A stretch of DNA of 64,000 nt. Origin: Strix aluco (taxonomy: Eukaryota > Chordata > Aves > Strigiformes > Strigidae). Shown here one piece after another: positions 12,801 to 23,247 of this stretch. The DNA is taken from the NCBI RefSeq assembly GCF_031877795.1, contig NC_133933.1, positions 63,562,984 through 63,626,983 on the forward strand, given 5' to 3'. Every line of letters begins with the position of its first letter. Position 1 is the first letter of the stretch. The notes under the pieces were generated by a model. That model searched no databases and had not been told where the DNA came from. It worked only from the letters and a program-made list of their open reading frames with translations. The position numbers and the translations under genes were made by a program.

Positions 12801-15154
12801 GTGGTATTCAGCAAGTCCAGGCTTGCAAGGCTACTTTCAGTGTCTCACATGACAATGGTATCACTACTTCGTTTGAATTTTTTTTTAAATTGATTTTGAA
12901 AGATGTGGAAAATGTGCCTAGAAAATGTGTCCACAGCAGTGCCTAGCTTTCTTTCCACCTGTAAGAACATCAGAAGATCTTTCAGTTCAATACCTGTCAC
13001 TTTTGGTTGGAAGTAACAAGCAGTTGGCCTGTCAGCGTAGGATGTGTGGAGTACAGGAATCTGATGTCCAAAATGCTACACTAGTTTGTGTTTATTTAAT
13101 CACTTAAATACTTTGTCTGATAATGCTTGCAGCATAAAGCAGATTCTGCCTTGAAGCATGGTAACAGATGTTCTATGTATGTAAGGTGACGTGTCATCTC
13201 AGCAAATTAGCTTCCCTGTTGTTTTAAGACTTGCCCTTATGACACCTCCACACTGCACACAGGGTAAGAGAGAGCAACTTTCAGTGGCCAGAGCTCTTTC
13301 ATTAGCATTTCCTAACAAAATTATACGCTTTTTTTTTTTTTTTAAACTAAGTAATGTTATGGCCACATATTCATCTATAGCACAAGATCAACCTGAGTCA
13401 CAAATAAGAAATCATAAGAGTACATACTGTAACACATGATCCTACAAACTTTTATGAAGAGAGAATATTTGTCCTACCTAGTGTGTTTAAGATTTAATCT
13501 ATTCAGTGCCTCAAACCAATTTTCATTAATGTTGTGAATAAACGATAACAAATGCTTTCAAGAGTAATGTTGAATTGTGTGAAGTATTAGCTGTATAAAG
13601 TCTTTTTTGTAGGAGAGTTTTCAAATTGTTTTAAAAACAACTTCAAAGAGGTGTTGATAGTGTTTTCATAATGTTTGCAAAAGGACATCAATGATACTCT
13701 AAATTGCAATGCAATACTGGTACTGATTAGGGACTAGAACAGGCTACCACGTGAAAAGTACAATGTGTGGTGCTGGATGATCCTATTAGAATCAAAGTAG
13801 ATTCACAATTGAAAGCAAAAGTGTGTTTGTTCTCTGAGTTTGACTTCTAGAATTATTTTTCCAGGCACTCCTCAAATTCCTTTATGTATTTCTCTCAATT
13901 AATATGGCTTGATATCACTTTCCAACCATAACATCTTAAAACCCAAGGGAAAGACTGTGGAGTGAGCCAGCAGCTTGAACGAGGTGCTGGTATTGGTTAC
14001 AAATGTTCTGCTTCTAAAGAGTGTTTCTGAAATTAGCCTGAGCGCTACCTGTGAAGATAAGCCAACAATGACATTTTTACATAAACTGTTTGCTCTATTT
14101 GTGAATGTCTAAAATATTTCACAATCTCAGGAGAGAATAGTGCCATTTGACATCATACAGTCATTAATATTGTCAAAGCACTGAAGACAGAACTCCAGCA
14201 ATATGCTAATCAAAACCTGATGAAGACTAAAAATGCTTGTCAGTGAACCACAAAACTTCTGTCAGCAGCTTTTGGCTGGCATATATTGATGCTCTAGATA
14301 TAGAAAAGTTATTAGCTGTTTATAAAGAACATTTCAAAGAATAAAAAATGGTGTGGTACCTAAGTTATAACAGGCAAACTGTTGGCAACAGGCACTACAG
14401 GAGGTGGAGGAGAAGATGGGAAGGAATAATGCAGCAGCATCTGTTACATGTGGGGAAATAGGATGCCAATGCATTTGCACGAGAGATGATATCAGAAACT
14501 GCTTTTACATCCTGCTGCCCACTTGCTGAAGGACTACTCCTTTACACCTTGCAAAGGGAGACACCCCTCCATATTTTTCCCACGTGGCCCTAAGATTTCC
14601 AAAATTATTCTTGTGTATCCAAAAAAAAAAAAAGGATAATAGACTCACCAGGAGAGTGTCTACCAGGCTACTCTGCATAACTTGGTTACCAGAGTATTTA
14701 ATTTCCTCCAAGGAAGGGGGAGTATCCAGTACTGGTCAATCTGTTCCATGGTTCCTTTGTTATCAGGCACTGTTTATGGATAAAGCTTATCATATTAAAT
14801 TAAAGGGATAAATATTCCGTTCCAAAATTAGAAATGGAATTATGGAGACAGAAAACACATTGCCTGTGTACAAGAACTCAGCTGCATCCTCATACTGTGT
14901 TTTTGGTGTCTCTCCTGGGACAGCATTCAACCATGAGTGATGGGGACTGATTGTAATATGGCTTAACTTTTTCCAGAAATGTGCTCAGTATGCCTTTGGG
15001 TTTTTTGAACCAAGGGTTGATTCCTCCTGTGTGTCCCAAACTAGTCTGTTGTCTGTAGGTTACACAGCTCTGCTAGTAAGTTGCAAACCTTTGTAGATGA
15101 TGTGTCAAAGTGAAACCCTTGCTAGCACTGTACATGTCCGCTTATCTCTAGCAG
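6853..15154. other. Gene-free intergenic sequence
   Basis: AT-rich DNA without recognisable exons, RNA genes or named repeats. Contains homopolymer tracts (T run near 13,329-13,343, A run near 14,621) and the AT-rich palindrome at 10,132-10,155. The open frames here are short, overlapping and without recognisable domains. Distal enhancers of ZDHHC14 may lie here, but nothing in the sequence alone marks one. Confidence 0.55.
10132..10155. repeat. Perfect AT-rich palindrome with homeodomain-type cores
   Basis: The arm tattttaatt (10,132-10,141) and the arm aattaaaata (10,146-10,155) are exact reverse complements around ggtt. The centre contains TAATTG and TTAATTA, core motifs bound by many homeodomain proteins. 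Another TAATTG core follows at about 10,154-10,159. Regulatory function is inference only. Confidence 0.75.
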
Positions 15155-15598
15155 TTTCATTTAAGTTAGAAAAGACCTTTAAGATCATCGAGTCCAGCCA
15201 CAAACCTAACACTGTCAAGTGCACCACTAAACCTTGTCCCCAAGTGCCGCATCTACAGGTCTTTTAAATACCTCCAGGGATGGTTACTTAACCGCTTCCC
15301 TGGGCAGCCCGTTGCAATATTTGACGACCCTTTCAGTGAAGAAATTTTTCATAATATCCAGTCTAAACCTTCCCTGGCGCAACTTGAGGCCATTCCCTCT
15401 TGTCCTATCGCTCATTACTTGGTTAAAGAGACTCATCCCCAGTTCTCTGCAACCTCCTTTCAGGCAGTTGTAGAGGGCGATGAGGTCTCCCCTCAGCCTC
15501 CTCTTCTCCAGACTAAACAACCCCAGTTCCCTCAGCCGCTCCTCGTACGACATGTGCTCCAGACCCTTCACCAGCTGCGTTGCTCTCCTTTGGATGCG
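15155..15598 (-). mobile_element. CR1 LINE, 5'-truncated 3' end
   Basis: Read on the minus strand this is the last ~440 bases of a CR1 retroposon. Translation gives a CR1 ORF2 C-terminal signature: '[18 protein letters not shown]', '[18 protein letters not shown]', then '[19 protein letters not shown]' and 'GLPREAVK'. The noncoding 3' tail follows (the plus-strand copy reads 'aaaagacctttaagatcatc'). The frame is intact over about 100 codons, but the element lacks nearly all of ORF2 and all of ORF1, so it cannot move. The 5' truncation is near 15,598, just outside the CpG island. A minus-strand open frame that runs on to 15,850 continues into unrelated DNA and is not a gene. Confidence 0.92.
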
Positions 15599-16362
15599 TA
15601 TGGAGAACGTACTCAGCAGAAACAACCGCAAGCAGCCTTGAGAGCGGTTGTGCCGTAGCTGTGGGAAGCCTCCCTGCCTCCCCGGGGCTTTCTGCAGGCG
15701 ACTCTGCCACCGCTGCCATTTCGCACCGGGGCCGTACTGCACGAGAAGGGCTTGGTGCAGGACTGCGTTTCTGGAAAAGCTCTTCCTTCGTGGCTCGTGG
15801 CTTTCTGGGAACTGCCTCATGAAGTCAGGGCAGAGTAAGGGTCTGTACAAACACGTCAGCGTTGGTGGACAAGCCCGTTTCTTCCAGCAACGTAACGGAG
15901 CATGAGAATGGCACCGCTAAAGCAGTGAAACGTTCGCATGTATGAGCAAAAGTAGGGACAGCCGCCCGCTGTCCCCTCCCACCGGTGCGGTCTGGGACTT
16001 TGGGTAGTTGGGGCAGGACCGACCTCTGGGCACGCTGGGCGAGCCGCGGAGTGGGGGACAGCGGGATGGATCAGGGGCTGCAGCCCCGGCCCTCCGGCTT
16101 GACTCAAATACACGCCCGGCCACAAACCCCCGCCGCGGCCGCGCCCAGCCCACGGGGGAGGGCAGGCGGGCAGGCAGGGCTGCCGCGGGGAGGCACAGCC
16201 GGGCCGGGCGAAGCCCCCTCAACCCCGGCCCGTGGCGGCAGCCGCCCCCCCAACCGCCGCCGCCGCCGGGACGGGACGGGAGCGTCCTGCGCCTGGCCCT
16301 GCCCCCGCTCCCGCGCTGCCGGCGGCCCCGCCCCGCCGCGCCCCGCCGGGGCGGCTCGCAAG

Positions 16363-16384
16363 GCATGCTGGGGCTTGTAGTCCC
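16363..16384 (-). promoter_or_regulatory. ZNF143/THAP11-type SBS motif (extended form)
   Basis: The plus strand reads GCATGCTGGGGCTTGTAG then TCCC. Its complement is ACTACAAGCCCCAGCATGC, a near-exact match to the known promoter motif ACTACAATTCCCAGCATGC bound by ZNF143 (Staf) and associated with THAP11/HCFC1. Such sites usually sit close to the transcription start of CpG-island promoters. Position and match make a functional site likely; occupancy is not shown. Confidence 0.75.
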
Positions 16385-16435
16385 TCCCGCCGCCCTCTCA
16401 CCCCCGGGGCCGCTTCGCGGAAGCGGGGGAGCGGA

Positions 16436-16447
16436 ACTACAACTCCC
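16436..16447 (+). promoter_or_regulatory. Second SBS core, opposite orientation
   Basis: ACTACAACTCCC matches the ACTACAANTCCC core of the ZNF143/SBS motif. It lies about 50 bases from the first site and in the opposite orientation. It lacks the CAGCATGC extension, being followed by GGCGGGGGG. Paired sites are compatible with a bidirectional start region near 16.4 kb. Confidence 0.6.
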
Positions 16448-16596
16448 GGCGGGGGGACGGGCGCGCCCCGGGCGCCCGTGTCTGAGCCTGCACGGGGCGG
16501 GGGGCCGGGCCCGCTAGCTCGGGCCGCCGGGGCGGGGCTTCACTTCCCCCGCCGCTCACCCAGGGCCCGGCAGCTGGAGCCGGGGAGGACGCGGCC

Positions 16597-16620
16597 GGGG
16601 CCGGGGCCGGGGCCGGGGCC
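16597..16620 (+). repeat. (GGGGCC)4 hexanucleotide repeat
   Basis: Four perfect GGGGCC units, preceded by GGCC and followed by GCCGCC, inside the CpG island. Four G-runs of four make this a predicted G-quadruplex on the plus strand. The unit is the same as that of the human C9orf72 repeat, but the locus is unrelated and the copy number is low. Confidence 0.92.
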
Positions 16621-17257
16621 GCCGCCCGGGGCTGACGGCAGACATCGCTCGCGCGTGCCGGGGGCGGCGCGCGGTGGGTTGCGTGGGCCGGGGGAGGCGA
16701 GGGCTGAGCGGGGGGAGGCGGCGGCGGGAGTGGGGCTCCACCGGCGGGAGCGGGGCTCCAGCGCGGGTACCCACCGCCCGGCTCGCTCCCCGGTGCCTCC
16801 GGCCCGCCTGGGGCCGGCGATGGGGAAGCGTTAGCGGCCGGAGAGAGGGCTGGGCCGGGCCGGGCCGGCGGCGCGGTGCGGTGTCCCCGGCGGCGCTGGT
16901 GCGGGGGACCTGCCCCCCCTCTCGCCGGGAAGCCCCTGACTGACCGACCGACCGGCGGCGGGGCGTGCGCGCCCGTGTGGTCCCGTCCCTCGCCGCCTCC
17001 TCCCGCCAGCGGCCGCCGCTGCGGTGGTTACCGCCTTCCCCTGAAGATGAAGGGGCGGCAGCTGCTGCTTCTGGGTCTGGCTGCTGGGGAGAAACCGGGA
17101 TAGAGGCGCCAAAAAAAAAAGAGGAAGAGAAGGAGGGGGAGAGAAAGTCGCCACTCTCCGGCCGGCGCAGCGGCAGCTGGGCGTGTTTCTCACCTTGCTC
17201 CAGGGGAAGGCACAGGGAAGCGAGGGACGCCGGCGGGAAGCCGCTCCCCTGCGCCGA

Positions 17258-17301
17258 GGGGAGGGAGGGAGGGAGGGAGGGGGCAGGATGCGGGGGGGGG
17301 G
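17258..17301 (+). repeat. GGGA tandem run and G10 tract
   Basis: From 17,258 the sequence is built of GGGGA then repeated GGGA units up to about 17,283. A run of ten G residues follows at 17,292-17,301. Both have G-quadruplex potential on the sense strand of ZDHHC14, near the downstream part of the CpG island. Confidence 0.85.
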
Positions 17302-17988
17302 CCGGCACCGCCACGGGCCGTGGGCGAGAGCCTGCGCGGCGGCGGCAGCGGCGTGCGAGCGCCCGCGGCGGCCCTGAGGCGGGCGGCGAGGATGGTGAAG
17401 GGAGGGAGAAGTCCCGGCAGAGATCTCGCACCGGCGGCGAAGCTTCCCGCTCCTCCTCGCCCTCCCCAGCCTCCCTTCCGCACGGCCGCCCGCCCCGCGG
17501 GGCTGAGGCGTTGGGGAGCATGAGGCGGCGGCGGGGACCTGTTGTGTAGGGGGAGGCGGGGGTTAAGCGCGGCGGCGGCGCCGCGCGGGGCGTGAGGCGG
17601 GGGAGCGGTTCGGCGGGGAGGGAGGATGAGGACCCGCTCCCGAGGCGCTGGTGTCTGTCGGGGACCGGCCCTGCCCCGGGCTGCCGCGGGCTCGGGAGAG
17701 TCCCCTTCGGCGGAGCCGTGAGAGGGGAGAAGGGCCCGCGGGGAGCCCTGCGCCCCCAGGGCTGCGCCGAGCGGCGGCCGCTTCCCGCTGAATTGCGGCT
17801 TCTGGAAGAAGAGAGCTTGGAGTGTTTCTCGGAAGCTGGAGTAGCAGCCTGGTTTCTTTCTTGCTTTTTTTTTTTCCTTTTTTTTGGCTTAATGAGTTAC
17901 GCGTGTCTCTCGAGGGAACGTTTTAGAAATGGTCATTTTTAGCAGTGAAATCTGCTGCGCAAAGGAGGATTATAACAAATCTCTATGA

Positions 17989-18270
17989 ATGATAGACTCG
18001 ATTGCTAAACCTTGCCTTGACCAACCTTCTGACCCTCGGAGAGATCTCTCAGGGTGTGCGTGGGAAGGGGAAAAAAAACCCTCCCATTTGAAAATAAACT
18101 TGAAAAAAAGACTAATTTTTTTTGGACAGCCTAACTGCTTTATAATTACTTTTTTTTTTTTGTCTTGTTTTGTGATAAGTTGTTTTAAAAAGGATTGTCC
18201 TACATGGTTGTTTTGTAACTGGTGGAGGAAGGAAGGAAGGAAGGATCCCTCTCAAGCGTTTCTGATATGA
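17989..18270 (+). other. 93-codon upstream open reading frame
   Basis: ATG to TGA, entirely within the putative leader. It starts one base after the 17,929 uORF stops and overlaps the 17,985 mini-ORF. The peptide is Lys-, Phe- and Ser-rich, partly encoded by T and A homopolymers and the GGAA repeat. It has no recognisable domain, so it looks like a regulatory or chance uORF rather than a conserved microprotein. Confidence 0.35.
18227..18244 (+). repeat. (GGAA)n microsatellite
   Basis: Four and a half tandem GGAA units. GGAA is the ETS-family core, and GGAA repeats can bind ETS factors, but the array here is short. It lies about 230 bases upstream of the ZDHHC14 start codon. Confidence 0.85.
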
Positions 18271-18471
18271 CAGCTTTGGTTTCTGAAGAGTTAACTGGTG
18301 CTTGCATGATACACCTATTGCTAGTCTGGTAGCAGACTTTTCATCTTTTTATTTGCTTTTTTTAATTAACTGGGGCTGGTGGAGAGGGTTATCTTGGTGA
18401 GAAGAATATTTGCACATATATATATTGTATATATTTTTGGTGGGGTTCTCCCCACATTTTACTCTCTCTTG

Positions 18472-18722
18472 ATGACTCCTGGAGGTGGTAGTGGGCCCAT
18501 GAAAGACTGTGAATACAGTCAGATCAGCACACACAGCTCTTCGTCTCCCATGGAGTCTCCCCATAAGAAAAAGAAATCGGCTCCCAAGAGAAAATGGGAG
18601 GTTTTTCCTGGAAGAAACAAATTCTTCTGCAATGGGAGGATCATGATGGCTCGCCAGACTGGAGTCTTCTACCTGACTCTTGTTCTCATCTTGGTCACCA
18701 GTGGACTCTTCTTTGCATTTGA
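18472..18722 (+). CDS. ZDHHC14: ZDHHC14 first coding exon (palmitoyltransferase N-terminus)
   Basis: Encodes the first 83 residues of ZDHHC14, an integral membrane S-acyltransferase that attaches palmitate to cysteines of target proteins and belongs to the ZDHHC9/14/18 subgroup. Visible here: a Ser-rich cytosolic N-terminus containing '[16 protein letters not shown]', a basic cluster at residues 31-41 (HKKKK then KRK), the subgroup signature '[19 protein letters not shown]' (40-58), and the first transmembrane helix (about 64-83). The DHHC catalytic domain and remaining membrane spans are in later exons outside the window. The N-terminal motif separates it from ZDHHC9 and ZDHHC18. The ATG at 18,472 is the first in-frame ATG after an in-frame TAA at 18,367 and matches the family's start. 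Its Kozak context is weak (T at -3, A at +4). The exon ends with two bases (GA) of a split codon; the family has Asp here, completed by exon 2. Confidence 0.96.
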
Positions 18723-18729
18723 GTAAGTG
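18721..18729 (+). other. ZDHHC14: Splice donor of ZDHHC14 exon 1
   Basis: GA|GTAAGTG is a strong match to the donor consensus. Reading through gives Glu then an immediate TAA. Splicing at 18,722/18,723 instead leaves a phase-2 GA that becomes Asp with a pyrimidine from exon 2, as in the Phe-Asp-Cys-Pro order of ZDHHC14 orthologues. Confidence 0.93.
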
Positions 18730-21700
18730 ACATTGAAGTCTTCATTCCTTCTCTTCCTCTAGTTATTTTCTGGCTGAAAGCAAAGAAACATGTTTATCCA
18801 GATGTTGTAGAGAATGCTGAGTGAATTCAGCTAATGCTGGTTTATATAAATGAAAATATGATCTGATAACATGCTGTTTTGGTTATCATACTCTGTAGAA
18901 GACAGATGTTTGAGGATTAAGGTTGTAGTGCTTTTATACCACCCGCTTCCAGGTGTTGCTGATGTTGCAAGAGGGAGTGTAAACCAGCAGGTTTGGGATG
19001 GTCAGGAAATGATGTAGCTTCTTGTTTGTCAGTTGCTCTGCTGAGAATCAAAACTGGCAGGTGCAAAAATACCGACCCTTTGTCACAGAACTGCATGCAA
19101 GAAAAGCAGTATCTTTCATTAGTTTATGAACAAGGCCTGTTTTTTATCTCTTTAAGTTGTTTAATAGCTCGTAGATGAGAATTCCAAGTTAGTAAAAGGA
19201 AAAAAAAAAAAGCTGTAAAATTTTGCATGTACCTAGCTTTCCACCACTAGGTAACAGCATTACTTTCCGTTTGTGATGATAACTTGTATGTGAGTTTTTG
19301 GTCTTCGTTCAAGCTATGTTTGTTTTGGAGGTTTGGATTTTTTTTAAGCAAGGCTTCTGGTGTCCTAGGGCTTTTTTCCCTGTTGCTCAGAATCTTCAGG
19401 AGTCTTTTTATCTATATAAAGTGAACTCGCAGTGACATTAAATCAAATATACTGATTTTTGCATTTATGTTGGAGTGGTTAAATTAACTATTCATGGCGG
19501 TAAAGAATTAGGCACTTGATATAAACAATACAGTTTGACTTTTATTCACTTTTTTTAAAGCACTGAGTACAAAGGTGCTCACGCTGCTAAAACACTTGCT
19601 ATAGTAATAATTGAATTCTTTTAAAAAAGAGTTAATGCTACTTTACCTGTTTTAAGCTATTGTAGCTTGACTTGTGGTTTGTGGCAGGAAAAAAATTTTC
19701 AAATTACATATACAGCTCTTGCTATTTTCTTGACTAGAAACTATTATTTATAAGTAAGCTTCAGTGCTGCCTCTGGAAATTCTGTGTGCTTTGCTAAGTG
19801 ATACAGTTGAACAACAAAGGTCGTTCATTACTTGGCATCTTCAAGGAAGAGGATAGTGCCATTAACAAACCCTAAATTGTATCAGTGAAATGCAGAGCAT
19901 CTTAACATACTGGTAGTAGTAAAGAAGGTAAAAATGCTCAGCAGGTAACCTGTGGCTAAATATATATGTGAGCTCAGCAGATGAATTGTCTTTAGTGGAC
20001 TCCAGATTACTTTAGAGGGATTTATTAATGGTAAATCTTCTGCAGACGTTCTGAAGCTGCTTGAACACCCTTTGAGTAGTTGAAATAATGCAGTCAATGA
20101 TGCTATGCATGTGCTACAAGTGTGTTAACTTCCCTGGTTTTAAAGAGGTATTAAAGGTGTAACCTGATAGTATTGCATCAAGACTGGGTGCTACTCTCTT
20201 CTGTTTGCCATGATTAGGCCTAGTTTTGGAAAGCTTTTCTGTGTGGGCTGACGCTTGCATCTGTGTGCGGTCTCATCACCTTCGGCAGAGCCTCTGAAGG
20301 CAAGCTCTGGACTTCCCGCAAATACCTGAATGTAAATGTAGGCTCAAAACTGTAATGTTTTATAACCATGATTATGAAACTTATTTATTAAGCCACCATT
20401 TACAGTTTACTTACACGTTTTAACACTTTGATCCTTCAGAGAGAAATATTCTCTGCTGCCACATTATTCAAAACTGCTAAAGCAGAATGAGCTGCTAGCT
20501 GTTCGTTGCCTTCTGATTTCATTACTACTGTGAGTTATGTGCTCTATCAGAGTCTATAACACTACAGCTTCTATCATGTCTTTGAGCTTATTTGTAGTGT
20601 AACTGTATGTGATGGACAACATTTTTAGTCAAGCTACATTTTGATATGAAATCGGTGCTTATTCTGACAGTCTTGAAGCAGGGAAAAATCTCGGGCTTTA
20701 TATAACTATATAAATTCTGTGTGTGTGTAGTGGCCTTGAGTCATTCTTGTATCACTTGCACTCTCCTTTTACGGAAAATCAAAGTAGAGGGTGGCAATGA
20801 TATTTCATTTTTATAATAATAAGGTAGATTTTAGTCTTTAAAAAGCACTTGCACTGGAAAACTATTACTCATCCTCTGCAGGATAATTTAAAAACAAACC
20901 TTAAGACTATGAGAATGTTTGTGATGTTTGAACTGTAGAAGGTTGTTAATGTTACTAAGAGGGATGTCTCTGATTAAAAAGCATTACTTTGCAGCAGTTT
21001 CTAACTGCATCTCTTCGTAGTAGACTGAAGTTACTATTTATTGATCAGTTGATAACATCTTGAGTTGTTAAGAGTATGACTTCCATTATTTGGCTGATTT
21101 GGTTATGATGCTCCTCGTTAACCAGCTATTTAGAGAATATGACCGAAATATGTTTCAGTCATTCGTGTACACCTGGGGCAAAGTGATTTTTAAATGGGCA
21201 TGTGTCTGAACCATAAGGTCAAACTGTCGTTGAAGAGGAAGATACCCTGTATGTTCTTGGAATTGTTTGGTCTTTTCACTACAATTGAAATAAATGATTT
21301 TGTTCCCTTTGATTTTGGAAATTGGAAAATAGGTACTCGTGTTCCAAGTCATTCACTGGTTTCAGGCCGTGAAGAGGGGGGAGTAGGAAAGAGATGACTT
21401 TGACAGATAATTCCTGGGAAAGCGTCATGCTAACGTAAACACTTGTCCGTTTATCCTTTTGGCTTCATTTGTTCCTCCAACATGATTTCCCCCCTCTTCC
21501 TTTTATTTTGCTCTTGACACCCATTCATCCAGAGCTGTATCTCATGTGCTTTGGAATCCTCTCCAGGGGAGAAATACATTTCTCTGAATCAACAAATCCT
21601 ATCTCTCCAAAAGCAAACATATGTCATACGTCTTGACCTGTACAGCTTTTGGCATTGAACCATGCCTTTGTAATCTTTGTTTCTTCATATTTATGCTTCT

Positions 21701-23247
21701 GTGCTTTTTCCTGCCTACTTTTTCCAGCTCCTGCTTTTGGCTGGTTTTATTCCTTTCTCTCTGTTGACTTTTATCTCTCATATACTCCAACTACATCACC
21801 ACTTCTTCCTTTTATCATTTCACTGTTCTCTTTCATTTTCAAAGAGGTAAGCCAGAATTTGCTTAAAAGAAAAACAACAAACCATGAGCTTTCAAGCAGG
21901 TGAAATATTTATAATTCCTGCCTCCCTCCCCTTCCAAAGGAAGAGAATGCAAATAACAAGCACTTTTATTTCTGTAACCTGTCTATTAAATGTAACATGA
22001 ATTATTGTGAGCACTTTTGGGTCCCAAGAGGGATGCTGTGCTTGAGGTAATCTTAAAAATTATCCCTATTTTTGAAATGCTCAAGTGAGGCACCACAAAT
22101 TACTTAATTTGTCTTTAAAATTTGGGTATGTTATTTTATCCTGGAAACATATTTTCTAACTCTAACCTCATGATATTTAGCTGTTTTTCTTTTTTCTTGC
22201 AAATTTGACTTTGTGTTGCACTTCCTTTTTTTTCCTTTGCCCTGCCCCATTACACAGACATACATATTTTTTAAAACTATTCAGTGCTCATGTAGAAGTA
22301 GCTGCATGAAAAGCTCGGTAAACAAATTCCTTTCCCCAGAGCAAAGATAGCATCCATAACCGAAGGGCAGATCTCACTGCTGTACCTAGACAGTTCAACC
22401 ACTGTATTTACATATATGTAAAGTCCTTTATTGGTGCAATAAAGAAAGGCAAAACTAAGGCACTTCATACTTACTGTTTTTATTCAGCTATGTATGCATA
22501 CTCAAAAGAGAAAACAACCCTTCATGCCTGTGGTCATTTGGGGTACTGTTTTTGTGGGTTACAGGAAAGCAAAATGGAGGCTGACATTTAACACAGTAGG
22601 ATACATAAAACAGACATCTTGTTGTTAAATGGCAAGTCTTGTATGGATGAACAAGCTCTAGGGGTTCCAGGGTGGTGGTAGATGAGCTTGGCTGCTTTGC
22701 TACTGTGAGTTAACGCTGCCCCTGTGTGCCAGCCCACTTCCTTCTTGGACTTCACTGCACAGGTAGCAGGAGGGAACACGTCTGCACCTGAGCTGCTTCA
22801 GGCAGGCACATTAAACTTCCCCTAAAAAGGTGGGTTTAAGTGAAGATGCCGACTGAACTGAATTGACTCAGGCACAATCATGCTTTCTTCTGTCAACTCA
22901 GTTGCAGGGTGAGTGGCTCTGGAAGAAGGTTGGAGCAGATGGTAGGATGCCGGAAGGGCTGAAGCAGTGCGGCTTTTTTGTCTGTAAACGTGAGTCAGAG
23001 CCCTGTCACTTCTGATACCATTTGACACTTGCACTGATTCAACGAACTGGAGATTTATTTTTTTTTTGAGCTAGTTAACACTTGATTTTTGTGAGCATTT
23101 GTGTAATTGCACTGTCTTTCAAAAGATGGATGTTGGAAAATTATTTAAACTGAGACTGTTTATGTGCATATGTGTGTACAAATCATTGCTTTCTCTCTGC
23201 TCTTGCAGTTGCTGGCAACCTGCTCCATGCCTCCCACTTTGAAAACC

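Larger units (their letters stand above)
15650..17830. promoter_or_regulatory. ZDHHC14: CpG island and promoter region of ZDHHC14
   Basis: About 2.2 kb of very GC- and CpG-dense sequence, the only such block in the window. It stands directly upstream of the ZDHHC14 first coding exon, as expected of a broad housekeeping-type promoter. It contains many GC boxes (for example GGGGCGGGGC near 16,530), two SBS motifs, the GGGGCC repeat at 16,597-16,620 and G-run clusters. No TATA box is apparent inside it. Long open frames on both strands here (up to 321 codons, Pro/Arg/Gly/Ala-rich) result from low stop-codon frequency in GC-rich DNA. The exact transcription start cannot be read from the sequence. 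Confidence 0.88.
17840..18471 (+). promoter_or_regulatory. ZDHHC14: Probable ZDHHC14 5' leader with several uORFs
   Basis: Between the CpG island and the start codon lies T-rich sequence with upstream ATGs at 17,892 (16 codons, ends 17,942), 17,929 (19 codons, ends 17,988), 17,985 (7 codons), 17,989 (93 codons, ends 18,270) and 18,267 (21 codons, ends 18,332). All terminate before the main ATG. An in-frame TAA at 18,367-18,369 closes the main frame upstream, so translation cannot start further 5' in this exon without splicing. A GGAA microsatellite (18,227-18,244) and an AT-rich hairpin (about 18,416-18,435) lie within it. Whether all of this is in the mature transcript depends on the true start site, which is unknown. 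Confidence 0.55.

Noticed and set aside
1..15154. Search for TMEM242, the neighbour of ZDHHC14 in mammals
   Set aside because: No segment resembling its two membrane spans or C-terminus was seen on either strand; it presumably lies further upstream.
15284..15850. 188-codon minus-strand open frame
   Set aside because: About 100 codons are the CR1 ORF2 tail; the remainder is unrelated island-shore sequence read through. Not a host gene.
16556..17521. 321-codon open frame on the minus strand in the CpG island (with several others on both strands)
   Set aside because: Pro/Arg/Ser/Gly-rich composition, multiple overlapping frames and no domain. Long frames are expected where GC content makes stop codons rare.
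18379..18471. Extension of the ZDHHC14 frame upstream to a GTG at 18,379
   Set aside because: It would require a non-AUG start; the extension does not resemble ZDHHC14 N-termini, whereas the ATG at 18,472 begins exactly where the family does.
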